From contig NZ_JAVFCB010000002.1 of assembly GCF_030865425.1 (NCBI RefSeq), forward strand, positions 248,001 to 312,000: DNA of 64,000 nucleotides. Reading direction: 5' to 3'. Below, in pieces: positions 8,475 through 16,691 of the stretch; positions within the stretch are counted from its first letter, which is position 1; each line of letters opens with the position of its first letter. The DNA is from Microbacterium capsulatum (GTDB lineage Bacteria; Actinomycetota; Actinomycetes; Actinomycetales; Microbacteriaceae). Under the pieces are notes generated by a model. That model searched no databases and was not told the origin of the DNA. It worked only from the letters and a program-made list of their open reading frames with translations. The position numbers and the translations under genes are program-made.

Positions 8475-9205
8475 CCGGTCGAACGTTCATGGACGCGCGT
8501 GTGGCGATCACAGGCGGAGCCCGTGGGATCGGGTTGGCGCTCGCGAAGCATTTCGCCGCGCGCGGAGCGGTCGTCACGATCATCGACATCGACGGTGACG
8601 AGGCGCGCCGGCGTGCGGCAGATCTGGATCGTGCGATCGGCATCGAGCTCGACGTGTCGCGCACCGATGCGACCATGCGGTTCTTCCAGGAGACGGCCGA
8701 GCCGTTCGACGTCGTGATCGCGAATGCCGGCGTCTCCCTCCCGCGTACGCCGGCCGTCGACCTGACCGAACCCCAGTGGGACTGGCTGATCGATCACAAC
8801 CTCAAGGGTGTCTTCAACACGATCAGCTCAGCCGCCGTGCGGATGCGGTCGGAGAAGCACGGGGGCCGCATCATCGCGACAGCGTCCGTCGCCTCCGTCG
8901 TCGCAGAGCCGGGCTTCGCCGCCTACGCTGCGGCCAAGTGGGGCGTGCTCGGCTTGGTGAAGGCCATGGCCATGGAACTGGTCGAGGACGGCATCCTCGT
9001 CAACGCGGTCTGTCCGGGTGACGTCCGCACGCGCTTTCTCGACGAGACGGCGCCGCCGTCGGCCAGCAGCGGGCCACTCGGCCGGCCAGCGGATGTCAGC
9101 GAGATCGTCGGCATCTACGACCTTCTCGCCGGCCCCGCCGGCAGCTATCTCGTGGGGGAAGCGATCGTCGTCGACGGTGGTCTTTCGCTGACGGCGCTGG
9201 CATGA
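8471..9205 (+). CDS. Short-chain dehydrogenase/reductase (SDR)
   Basis: A classical SDR of 244 residues. The cofactor motif is TGGARGIG, the fold marker is VIANAG, the active-site region is TASVASVV followed by YAAAKWG (YxxxK), and VCPGDVRT and VVDGG complete the pattern. An aspartate after the second strand (IIDIDGD) favours NAD(H) over NADP(H). The start overlaps the previous stop (ATGA). It is the last gene of the tight hydrolase operon; 120 bases containing a palindrome separate it from the MFS gene. The substrate alcohol or ketone is unknown. Confidence 0.9.
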   Translation: MTGRTFMDARVAITGGARGIGLALAKHFAARGAVVTIIDIDGDEARRRAADLDRAIGIELDVSRTDATMRFFQETAEPFDVVIANAGVSLPRTPAVDLTEPQWDWLIDHNLKGVFNTISSAAVRMRSEKHGGRIIATASVASVVAEPGFAAYAAAKWGVLGLVKAMAMELVEDGILVNAVCPGDVRTRFLDETAPPSASSGPLGRPADVSEIVGIYDLLAGPAGSYLVGEAIVVDGGLSLTALA

Positions 9206-9224
9206 CCAAATCGATCCCACCTAT

Positions 9225-9247
9225 TGCTTCATCACTGATGATGAAGT
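9225..9247. promoter_or_regulatory. Candidate operator: palindrome upstream of MFS gene
   Basis: CTTCATCA (9227-9234) and TGATGAAG (9239-9246) form a perfect 8-base inverted repeat with a 4-base spacer. It closely matches the element at 3585-3608. It lies in the 119-base gap between the SDR and the MFS gene, about 80 bases before the start at 9325, a normal distance for an operator over a promoter. This implies shared control of import and catabolism. Confidence 0.55.
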
Positions 9248-9324
9248 ACATTTCGAGAGTCATCTAGTCGCGAACCGGTCCGGGAACCCGATCCCGGGGT
9301 GGTCCGAGCTCAACGAGGAGAACG

Positions 9325-10758
9325 ATGTCCACGTCCAATATCTCGACGCCGGCGGGGAGCCTGCAGCGTCGGTACCTGAAGCTTGCCGAGTCGATCGATC
9401 GGATTCCCATCGGTCGCACTCACCGGGTGGTGATCCTCCTCGTCGCCGCCGGAATGTTCTTCGACATCCTGGAATCGAACGGGCTCGGCGCATCGGGCCC
9501 GTCCATCATCGCGACGTTCGGCATCACCAAGCCAGAGTTCGCTCTCATCAGCTCGGCAACGTACGTCGGTCTCGCGATCGGCGCCTACTTGGCCGGGTGG
9601 ATCGCCGACCGGCGCGGACGCAAGTTCTCGCTCGTGCTGAATCTGCTGATCTACACGATCGGCGGCGTCGCGTGCGCTCTCGCCCCGAGCTACAGCTTCC
9701 TGATGGGCGCTCGATTCGTCGTCGGACTCGGGCTCGGTGGCGAGCTCGCCGTGGGTATCGCACTGGTCAGCGAGATCATGCCCACGCGGCGTCGCGCCAG
9801 CGCGGTCGCATCGCTGAACGCCTTCGCGGGCGGCCTCGGCAACCTTGTCGCTCCCGCGTACGCGTGGCTCATCCTCGTCGGATTCGGAACGGTGTTCGGT
9901 GGCGTCACCGAGAGCTGGCGCTGGCTCTTCGGCCTGCTGCTGATCCCGGCGTTCCTCGTCGTCTTCATCCGGCGCGGGATGCCCGAGTCCCCGCGCTACC
10001 TCCTGGCGCGCGGAGACGTCAACGGCGCCAACCGCAGCCTGGCCTCTCTCGCCCGGGGCAGTGTCCCGAACGACGAGATCTTCCTGACCGACCTGAACGA
10101 ATCCGTCATCCAGGACGTTCAGGCGGAGCGGTCGCGACTCGTCGAGATCTTCCAGCTCCCGCTTCTCCGCCGCACGCTCACCGCCAGCGGCGCCTACTTC
10201 ATGGTCGTCGGCGCCCAGATGTCGCTCGTGACCCTCATGCCCACCTTCCTCGTGGCGCGCGGGTCTACGCTCGGTCAGAGCCTGGTGTACACCCTGATCA
10301 TGCAGACCGGAAGCTTTGCCGGCGCGCTCGCGGCCATGTACACCCAGCGCTGGCGCCGGCGTCGGGTGCTCGTCGTCGCCGCGATCCTCGGCTGCATCGT
10401 CGGCGTGGGATTCGGCCTCTCGGCCGGCAGCGACACCGCTGTTCTCATCCTGGGTTCGCTCTTCCAGTTCTTCGTGCTGCTCGCCACCACCACGATCTGG
10501 TCCTGGGCACCGGAGCTGTTCCCGACGCGCGTGCGTGGATTCGGTGTCTCGTTCGTCAAGGGAACCGGGGGTGTGGGTATCATCGCCATCCCGCCGCTGA
10601 TCGCGGTCGTCTTCGGCGCAGGCGGGCTCGGAGCCGTGTTCCTCGTCATGGCCGCCATGTTCGCGTGTATCGCCGTGTTCGGCGCTCTCGGTGTCGAGAC
10701 CAAGGGGGCGACTCTCGAGGACGTCAACGAGGCGCGCAGCGAGATCGATGCGATCTGA
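9325..10758 (+). CDS. MFS transporter (sugar-porter/NiaP-like)
   Basis: A 477-residue inner-membrane transporter with about 12 hydrophobic helices. The signature loop GWIADRRGRKFSL lies between helices 2 and 3, RFVVGLGLGGELAVG after it, and the MPESPRYLLARG motif sits after helix 6, as in the sugar-porter and NiaP branches. GAGGAG lies about ten bases before the ATG. It is a separate transcription unit from the hydrolase operon but shares a palindromic element with it, so it probably imports the substrate or a related compound. The substrate cannot be named. Confidence 0.9.
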   Translation: MSTSNISTPAGSLQRRYLKLAESIDRIPIGRTHRVVILLVAAGMFFDILESNGLGASGPSIIATFGITKPEFALISSATYVGLAIGAYLAGWIADRRGRKFSLVLNLLIYTIGGVACALAPSYSFLMGARFVVGLGLGGELAVGIALVSEIMPTRRRASAVASLNAFAGGLGNLVAPAYAWLILVGFGTVFGGVTESWRWLFGLLLIPAFLVVFIRRGMPESPRYLLARGDVNGANRSLASLARGSVPNDEIFLTDLNESVIQDVQAERSRLVEIFQLPLLRRTLTASGAYFMVVGAQMSLVTLMPTFLVARGSTLGQSLVYTLIMQTGSFAGALAAMYTQRWRRRRVLVVAAILGCIVGVGFGLSAGSDTAVLILGSLFQFFVLLATTTIWSWAPELFPTRVRGFGVSFVKGTGGVGIIAIPPLIAVVFGAGGLGAVFLVMAAMFACIAVFGALGVETKGATLEDVNEARSEIDAI

Positions 10759-10799
10759 GTAGAACGCTGCCCGCCGCATTGGCGCGGCGAGCGGCGATG

Positions 10800-10842
10800 A
10801 GGCCTCCGCTTCGATGATGTCCCCACGTCGAAGCGGAGGCCT
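10800..10842. terminator. Convergent terminator hairpin
   Basis: A 15-base perfect stem (AGGCCTCCGCTTCGA at 10800-10814, complement at 10828-10842) with a 13-base loop and a short T run (CTTTC) on the + side. It lies between the MFS gene (+) and the FCD regulator (-), so it probably serves both. Confidence 0.8.
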
Positions 10843-10881
10843 TTCGCTTACCCGCGGACTGATCCTCCGTCGGATGGCGAC

Positions 10882-11628
10882 CTATGCATCGTGGTCGAGA
10901 GCCTGGTAGTCGGTCGCCGATTGGAGGAAGTGCGAGAGGTGCTCACCGGTCAGGCGTGACGCGCGCTCGGCGTCCCGAGCCGCCATGGCCTTCGCTATCT
11001 CGATGTGCTCTTCCGCCTGCCGCCGGATGGAATCCGAGCGAAGGGAGACTTCTTCGCCGCTACGCAGTCGCTGCGCGTTCGTGGGATCGAGCAGCATCGC
11101 GGCAACCGACACGAGCACAGGATTGTGTGAGGCCGTCGCGATCGACATGTGGAACTGGCTCGAGCCGAGGGCTGTCGGAACCTCGCCGCGGTCAACGGTT
11201 CGCAGATCTTCGATCGCGCCCGCGAGAATCGTCGCGAGCTCCTCGTCGGTCGCCGCGACGGCGGCAAGCCCCGCGGCTTCGGCTTCCAGCCCGCGCCGCA
11301 CTTGAAGCACTGCGATGAGGTCTTCCAATTCGGCGGCGCGAATCGCTTCTGCGACATTGGCGCCGTGTTCGTGCAGCGACATCGACCGCTGCAGTTCGTC
11401 CAGGCGCTGGCGGCCTTGAGAGGTGATCGTCCGACCCTGTTTCGTCCCGGCTGTCGCGATGAGTCCGGCGGCCTGCAACGCGTGAAGGTATCGACCAGCG
11501 GTAGCCTCCGCGACCGGAATCTCCTGGGCGCGCAAGGCATTGGCCAGCCTCTGCGACCCGACAGGGCCTTCGGCCTCGGACAGGAAGGAGAGCACCGCCA
11601 GTTCGACGTTGCCCGGCGGTGTACTCAT
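10882..11628 (-). CDS. FCD-domain transcriptional regulator, paralogue of the one at 1783
   Basis: A 248-residue regulator with the same architecture as the 1783-2610 product: a non-GntR winged helix (EGPVGSQRLANALRAQ, ATAGRYLHALQ, GRTITSQGRQRLDEL), then an FCD domain (VRRGLEAEAAGLAA, SSQFHMSIATASHNP, EEHIEIAKAM, GEHLSHF). The start ATG at 11628 has no ribosome-binding site, but TATCCT ends six bases upstream, fitting a leaderless transcript. An ATG at 11667 would add 13 residues across that promoter. It probably controls the neighbouring MFS and hydrolase genes. Confidence 0.85.
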   Translation of the reverse strand: MSTPPGNVELAVLSFLSEAEGPVGSQRLANALRAQEIPVAEATAGRYLHALQAAGLIATAGTKQGRTITSQGRQRLDELQRSMSLHEHGANVAEAIRAAELEDLIAVLQVRRGLEAEAAGLAAVAATDEELATILAGAIEDLRTVDRGEVPTALGSSQFHMSIATASHNPVLVSVAAMLLDPTNAQRLRSGEEVSLRSDSIRRQAEEHIEIAKAMAARDAERASRLTGEHLSHFLQSATDYQALDHDA

Positions 11629-11640
11629 GGGACCAGGATA
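11629..11640 (-). promoter_or_regulatory. Leaderless-type promoter of the FCD regulator
   Basis: On the minus strand TATCCT (11640-11635) is followed by six bases and then the ATG at 11628. The same arrangement recurs at least seven more times in the window. No Shine-Dalgarno sequence is present. Confidence 0.55.
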
Positions 11641-11656
11641 GTTGGATGACTCCGGC

Positions 11657-11683
11657 CGACCTTGCATCCGTCAGCCAAGGTCG
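11657..11683. repeat. Inverted repeat between the two regulator genes
   Basis: CGACCTTG and CAAGGTCG form an 8-base inverted repeat with an 11-base loop. It lies in the 217-base gap between the end of the nan-type operon and the start of the FCD regulator. It could be a weak terminator for the operon ending at 11846 or an operator just upstream of the regulator's -10. Nothing else was recognised in this gap. Confidence 0.4.
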
Positions 11684-11845
11684 AACGCGCTCATCACGTG
11701 CGGAGATCGACCAGCAGGTCGGCCGGGCGACGTCCCAGCAGCCACGGACAACCCGAGCGGGTATCCCCAGCTCGCCGGGCCTCCAGAATCGCGGCGCCGC
11801 GGGCCGCACGGGACTGGCGCCGGCTTCGACTCCTGTGGAGCAGCG

Positions 11846-12574
11846 CTATCGTCCCAGCGCGGCCAGGTGCTCCCGGATTCCGCGGAAGTGCTCGTTGAGG
11901 CGTTCTGCGGCCAGGCGCTTGTCGCCGACTCTGAGCGCGTCGAGAATGAGGCGGTGCGCGTGAGCGTTCTCCGTCAGGCTGTGCGATTCGATGCCGGCGT
12001 CTTCGTGAATCTGCCGGTAGACGTTCCAGAACACCTCGAGGAGGCTCGAGAGAAGATCGTTGTGCAGCGGCACGTAGAGCAGATGGTGGAAGTTCTGATC
12101 TTCGTCGATGAAGTGCTTTCCCTGAGCGGCGAGCTCTTCCATGGCGACGACCTGTCGTTCCAGGGCCTCGAGGTTGTGCGTGGTGATGGCATCGATCGCC
12201 TGTCCGATCAACCCCGACTCGAGCGCTTGGCGCACATCGACCAGTTCGAGTGCTTCCGCGCCGCCGTGCCGAAGAGAGAGGCGTCCGCGGAAGGCGAGGC
12301 TTGCTCCGAGCGCGGCGAAGCTTGTCTCGGCGACGAAGGTCCCGAGTCCATGCCGGATCTCGACGACACCGAGGGCCTGAAGCACCTTGAGCGCCTCTCG
12401 CACCGTATTGCGCCCCACGCCGAGCGCCGCGCACAGCTCGTTCTCCGTCGGCATCGGATCGCCCACGTCGAGATTGCGCTCCAGGATCAGATCCATGATG
12501 TCGTTCTGCAAGGTGCGCAGGCGCTCCTGCGCACCGTATCGGGCCGCCCTCGGCGTCATCAGGTCATTGCTCAC
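11846..12574 (-). CDS. GntR-family (FadR/FCD) transcriptional regulator, NanR-like
   Basis: A 242-residue FadR-type regulator. The GntR winged helix is clear (PMPTENELCAALGVGRNTVREALKVLQ, then VEIRHGLGTFV) and the FCD domain follows (VRQALESGLIG, NFHHLLYVPLHND, HAHRLILDAL, NEHFRGIREH). The likely start is GTG at 12574, which overlaps the previous stop by 11 bases and has purine-rich sequence upstream. An ATG at 12559 is the alternative. It is the last gene of the leftward transporter/oxidoreductase operon, so it probably senses sialic acid or a derivative and binds the TAGGAC palindromes near 21.3-21.5 kb. That role is inferred from context. Confidence 0.85.
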   Translation of the reverse strand: MSNDLMTPRAARYGAQERLRTLQNDIMDLILERNLDVGDPMPTENELCAALGVGRNTVREALKVLQALGVVEIRHGLGTFVAETSFAALGASLAFRGRLSLRHGGAEALELVDVRQALESGLIGQAIDAITTHNLEALERQVVAMEELAAQGKHFIDEDQNFHHLLYVPLHNDLLSSLLEVFWNVYRQIHEDAGIESHSLTENAHAHRLILDALRVGDKRLAAERLNEHFRGIREHLAALGR

Positions 12575-13634
12575 TTCGTCGCCCCCGTGCTCCTTCTTCG
12601 CCCAATGTAATAGGTCGTGCGTCGCGAATCGCGCAATAGCACGCCTCGGTGACGGCAAGGCTCGCTCGTGCATCCTTCAGGGTGTATTTCGGCGCACCCC
12701 CGGCGGACAGAGCGCCGATCAGCTCGTCCAGGTAGCGGGTGACGGCGACGACCGAGCTCGCCCCGCTCACCGGTCGGGCCGTCTGCAGCCCGTCTGTTCG
12801 ATACACCGCGATCGCGGGCTTGTCGTCGTCCGCCACGGCATGGCCGTGCGAGCCGAGCACCCGCACGGACGAGGAGACCGGTCCGTGCCCGGGCGCCGCG
12901 GCGGCGCGGGCCAGGGTGACCGTCGCCGTGACGCCGTTCTCCAGCAGCAGCGAAACGACAGCGGAGTCCTCCACGCCCGCGTCCCGGTGCGGCTGCTGGA
13001 ACAGCGTCGCCGCCTCGGCATACACCTCCACCACCTCGAGACCGGTGAGGAATCGGATGTAGTCGACCGGGTAGAGGAGGAAGTTCAGCAGCTCGCCGCC
13101 GCCGGACAGCTCCGGATCCGTGACCAGCTCCGGCCGCTCCACGGACGTGGAGAAGTGCGCGCCGGACGCGAACCACTCCACGTCGACGTGCAGCGGCAGG
13201 CCGAGGTGCCCCGCGTCGATCCAGCCGCGCAGCCGCTCGACGGCAGGGGAGCGGAGCCGATTGACGACGCACGCGACGGCACCGGAGCGCTCCTGAGCGG
13301 CCAGGATCCGGTCCGCCTCGGCCACGTTCACCGCGACCGGCTTGTCGATCAGCACGTCGATGCCGGCGTCCAGCGCCGTGATCGCGAGTGCGGCGTGCCG
13401 AGTCGGCTCGCTGCACGCGACCACGAGGTCGCACACGCCGGGGGCGAGCAGCTCGGCGACGGACATCAGCGGCAGCCCGTGCTGTCCGGCGAACCGACGC
13501 GAGTCCGACTGGATCCACTCCGCGGCGTCGGATTCTTCGGCGACGCCGACGACGGTCGTCCGAGGGTCGGCCAGGAAGGTCGGAAAGTACGACTCGGCAT
13601 GGCGCACCGCCGAGAGAAAGCCCACCCGGATCAT
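12564..13634 (-). CDS. Gfo/Idh/MocA-family oxidoreductase, atypical cofactor motifs
   Basis: A 356-residue sugar-type dehydrogenase relative. The Rossmann start MIRVGFLSAVRHAESY lacks the GxGxxG of its three paralogues here, and the usual EKP is DKP (VLIDKPVAV). The C-terminal alpha/beta domain looks intact (GGGELLNFLLYPVDYIRFLTG, where histidine often replaces L/Y in relatives). Subfamilies with a GxxxxxxHA-type N-terminus exist, so it may still bind NAD(P). It overlaps both neighbours by ATGA-type junctions in the leftward operon. Probable role: redox modification of a sialic-acid-type sugar; the exact reaction is unknown. Confidence 0.85.
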   Translation of the reverse strand: MIRVGFLSAVRHAESYFPTFLADPRTTVVGVAEESDAAEWIQSDSRRFAGQHGLPLMSVAELLAPGVCDLVVACSEPTRHAALAITALDAGIDVLIDKPVAVNVAEADRILAAQERSGAVACVVNRLRSPAVERLRGWIDAGHLGLPLHVDVEWFASGAHFSTSVERPELVTDPELSGGGELLNFLLYPVDYIRFLTGLEVVEVYAEAATLFQQPHRDAGVEDSAVVSLLLENGVTATVTLARAAAAPGHGPVSSSVRVLGSHGHAVADDDKPAIAVYRTDGLQTARPVSGASSVVAVTRYLDELIGALSAGGAPKYTLKDARASLAVTEACYCAIRDARPITLGEEGARGRRSEQ

Positions 13635-14629
13635 GCGATCTCCTCCTCGCGCAGATCGACCGGCCGCCCGGTGTCCAATGAGCGCTGCGCGGCGATCGCC
13701 GCCGCCAGCGCGGAGCGCACCTGGTCGGTCCGCACGATGGGCTCGGCCCGGCCCTCCACCACGTCGATCCAGTGCGCGAGCTGACGGCCCATCGCGTTCT
13801 CCACGGAGGGCAGCGGGACCCCGGCCCCGGCCGAGTGCAGCACGGGGTCGTCATCGGTCGAGTGCGATACGGTGCCCTCGGTGCCGGCGACCACGATCCG
13901 ACGGAACATGTCGCGCGGCTGGGCCAGAGAGTACGAGATCTCCAGCGTCGCCAGGGAGTCGTCGTCGAAGCGCACGATGAGCTGGAACGAGTCGTGCACG
14001 GGCATCCCCGCCGCGAAGCTGGGGAACGACCGCGCGAACACCCGCACCGGCGTGCGGCCCAGCAGCCACGACGCGACGTCGAGCAGGTGGGTGCCGTTGT
14101 GCACCGGGTGCCCTCCGGAGCGATCCCGGTCCAGCTGCCAGCCGCGCCAGCCGCCCGGCCACACGTAGCCGGTGTACCAGCTGACGTGAGCGAGCCGGGG
14201 GCGGCCGATCGCACCGTCCGCGATCGCAGCGGCGAGCGCGGCGACGGCGGGCTGGAAACGCACGGTCTGACCCACCATGAGCGTGCGCCCCGAGCCCTCG
14301 GTCGCCGCGATCATGCGGTCCAGGTCGGCCAGCGACAGCGCGGCCGGCTTCTCCACGTGCACGTGTTTGCCCGCAGTGCCGGCGGCGACCGTGAACGCGG
14401 CGTGCGCCGGGGTGGCGTTGCACACGTCCACCGCGACGACGCTCGGATCGGCCAGGATCCGCTCGTAGTCGACGGTCGCGACGGCCCCAGGGGCGAGGGC
14501 GGCTAGGCGCTCCGCCCGCGCCAGGTCGGAGCCGTGCACATACGCGATCTCCACGCCGGGCAGGGCGGCGAGCGCGCGCACGTGGTCTCCGGCGATCACC
14601 CCGGATCCGGCGATGGCGACGCGGGTCAC
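13631..14629 (-). CDS. Gfo/Idh/MocA-family oxidoreductase
   Basis: A 332-residue NAD(P)-dependent oxidoreductase. It has the N-terminal dinucleotide fold (VAIAGSGVIAGDHVRAL), EKP at about residue 95 (HVHVEKPAALS), and the substrate-domain segment SGGHPVHNGTHLLDVASWLLG with the histidines expected near the active site. It starts with GTG at 14629, overlapping the preceding stop as GTGA; the longer open frame upstream runs through the next gene out of frame. It is one of three adjacent Gfo/Idh/MocA genes in the operon. Family members in sialic-acid loci include 2,7-anhydro-Neu5Ac oxidoreductase (NanOx/YjhC), a candidate role here. Confidence 0.9.
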   Translation of the reverse strand: MTRVAIAGSGVIAGDHVRALAALPGVEIAYVHGSDLARAERLAALAPGAVATVDYERILADPSVVAVDVCNATPAHAAFTVAAGTAGKHVHVEKPAALSLADLDRMIAATEGSGRTLMVGQTVRFQPAVAALAAAIADGAIGRPRLAHVSWYTGYVWPGGWRGWQLDRDRSGGHPVHNGTHLLDVASWLLGRTPVRVFARSFPSFAAGMPVHDSFQLIVRFDDDSLATLEISYSLAQPRDMFRRIVVAGTEGTVSHSTDDDPVLHSAGAGVPLPSVENAMGRQLAHWIDVVEGRAEPIVRTDQVRSALAAAIAAQRSLDTGRPVDLREEEIA

Positions 14630-15690
14630 TGTCGCCCCTCCGCCGCGACCGCGTTCGCGCGCAAGGCGGTGCGGGCAGCGGTGGCCGGATGTTCGGTGAG
14701 GACGGTCGACGATCCCTGCACGGCCGCAGCGATCTCGTCGAGCTCGCAGGTCACGGCGGTGCGCATCCACAACGGGCCGGGTCCGCCCGTGTTGTACGCC
14801 TGCGCGGCCTGCGCGGCCTCGCGCAGCGAATCGTTCGATGCGTCGTCGTCGAACACGCCGGTCACGTCGACGACCGCGCCGTCGACGAAGCGGGTGACGG
14901 TGCCGGCGCGGAAGTCGGCCTCGACGCTCGCGTCGGTGCCGGAGATCCGGAACCACCACTCGGCCCGATGTGCGGACGTCGAGATGCTGTGACGGCCGAG
15001 CGCGCCGTCCGCGGTCCGCAGCACCGTCTCGGTGACGCTGTCCACGATGTGCGCGCCGTGCGCCAACGGCGCCCCGGACACGCCGACCACGCCGACCACG
15101 CTCGCGGGCTCGCCCAGCGCCCACACGACGAGGTCGAGCTCGTGGATCTCGTGCAGCAGCTCGCCGCCGCTGCGACTCCGATCCAGCTTCCACCAGTCGC
15201 CCGGGTCGGCCGGGACGTGCACGAGCCTGCGGCGGGCACCGGCGGCCTCGATCAGGGTGCCGAGCGCGCCGCCGCGCGCCTGCGCGACCATGCGTCGCAC
15301 CCCGGGGAACGCGCGCATCACGTGTCCGACGACGAGCCGGCCGGGGGCGTCCTCGGCGGCGGCGAGGATCGCGTCGATCGAGTCGGCGTCGATGCCGAGC
15401 GGCTTCTCCACGAACACGTGCTTCCCGGCCCGAAGACCCGCGATCGCGGGGTCGGCGTGCAGATGGTTCGGCGTGGCGACGACGACGAGATCCACGTCAT
15501 CGGCCGCGGCCAGCGCCTCGGCACCGCCGTGCACCCGGGCGCCGAGAGCGGTGGCGAGGCGTTCGGCCGCCTCGGGTACGGCGTCGGCGACCGCGGTCAC
15601 CGAGAACGCGCCGTGCTCGTCGCAGGCACGGGCGATCATCGCTCCGAAGAAGCCGGCGCCCACCACGCCGACGCGGATCGATCCGTTCAT
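14626..15690 (-). CDS. Gfo/Idh/MocA-family oxidoreductase
   Basis: A 354-residue paralogue with a standard cofactor motif (VGVVGAGFFGAMIARA), ATPNHLH, EKP (HVFVEKPLGID) and a substrate domain containing SGGELLHEIHELDLVVWALG, whose histidine-rich HEIHELD segment is also seen in the 22438-23562 product. It starts with ATG at 15690, overlapping the stop of the upstream ATPase (ATGA). The shared segment suggests that this protein and the one at 22438 act on related substrates from opposite arms of the locus. The reaction is not established. Confidence 0.9.
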   Translation of the reverse strand: MNGSIRVGVVGAGFFGAMIARACDEHGAFSVTAVADAVPEAAERLATALGARVHGGAEALAAADDVDLVVVATPNHLHADPAIAGLRAGKHVFVEKPLGIDADSIDAILAAAEDAPGRLVVGHVMRAFPGVRRMVAQARGGALGTLIEAAGARRRLVHVPADPGDWWKLDRSRSGGELLHEIHELDLVVWALGEPASVVGVVGVSGAPLAHGAHIVDSVTETVLRTADGALGRHSISTSAHRAEWWFRISGTDASVEADFRAGTVTRFVDGAVVDVTGVFDDDASNDSLREAAQAAQAYNTGGPGPLWMRTAVTCELDEIAAAVQGSSTVLTEHPATAARTALRANAVAAEGRQ

Positions 15691-16691
15691 GCGGCACCCC
15701 CGACCACGACAGGGCGGCCGGCGTCCAGCGGGTGATAGCACCGTGCCGTGTGCAGCGGCAGCTCGCCGAACCGGGTCACCGGCGGCATCTCGGTCGCGCA
15801 CTGCTCGGTCGCCTTCCAGCACCGGGTGCGGAACGGGCAGCCGGACGGCGGACGCACCGCCGACGGTACGGGACCCTCGAGGGTGATCGGCTCGATCTGC
15901 TCGACCAGGCTCGGCGTCGCCGACAGGAGCGCCTCGGTGTACGGGTGGCGCACCTGGGCGGGGACCGCCGTCGCGGGCGACTCCTCGACGATGCGGCCGA
16001 GATACATCGTGACGATGCGGTCGCTCATCCGGCGCACGGTCTGGATGTCGTGCGAGATGAACACCATGGCCAGATCGAACTCGGCCTTCAGCTCCAGCAG
16101 CAGGTTCAGGATCTGGGCGCGCACCGACACGTCGAGCGCGCTCGTCGGCTCGTCGGCGATCAGCACCGAGGGACGCAGCGCGAGCGCGCGCGCGATCGCG
16201 ACGCGCTGACGCTGACCGCCGGACAGCTGCGCGGGCAGGGCGTCGGCGGCGCTGGAAGGCAGGCCGACGAGATCCATGAGCTCGGCGACACGCGCCGTGC
16301 GCGCCCTCGCGTCGCCGACGCCGTGCACGGTAAGCGGGTCGCGAAGGATGTTCTTCACCGGCATGCGGCGGTTCAGAGCCGTGGAGGGATCCTGGAACAC
16401 CATGCCGACGTTGCGGCCGAACTGCGTGCGTCGGTCGCGAGTCGACATCGCCCACAGTGAGGAGCCGTGGAACAGCACCTCCCCGGAGGTGGGGCGCTGC
16501 AGCCCGACGATCGTCTTCGCGAGCGTGGACTTCCCGCAGCCCGACTCGCCGACCACGCCGACGGTCTCGCCGGCGCTCAGGACGAGGTCGGCGCCCGTGA
16601 GCGCGTACACGGTGTCCTTCGTGAACAGCTGGGCTCCGTTGATCCGATGCTGCACGTGCACGTCGCGCAGCTCGAGGATGGGCGAGGTCAT
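15687..16691 (-). CDS. Dipeptide-type ABC transporter ATP-binding protein (DppF/OppF-like)
   Basis: A 334-residue ATPase with Walker A GESGCGKST, the Q-loop FQDPSTALNRRM, signature LSGGQRQRV, Walker B VLIADEPTSALD and switch FISHDIQT. The C-terminal extension has the cysteine pattern CPFRTRCWKATEQC and a later CY, as in OppF/DppF. It pairs with the ATPase half of the fused gene just upstream, and both junctions are ATGA overlaps. In this context it would power uptake of sialic acid or a related sugar acid. Family-5-type importers for sialic acid are known from Haemophilus ducreyi and bifidobacteria. Confidence 0.92.
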   Translation of the reverse strand: MTSPILELRDVHVQHRINGAQLFTKDTVYALTGADLVLSAGETVGVVGESGCGKSTLAKTIVGLQRPTSGEVLFHGSSLWAMSTRDRRTQFGRNVGMVFQDPSTALNRRMPVKNILRDPLTVHGVGDARARTARVAELMDLVGLPSSAADALPAQLSGGQRQRVAIARALALRPSVLIADEPTSALDVSVRAQILNLLLELKAEFDLAMVFISHDIQTVRRMSDRIVTMYLGRIVEESPATAVPAQVRHPYTEALLSATPSLVEQIEPITLEGPVPSAVRPPSGCPFRTRCWKATEQCATEMPPVTRFGELPLHTARCYHPLDAGRPVVVGGAA

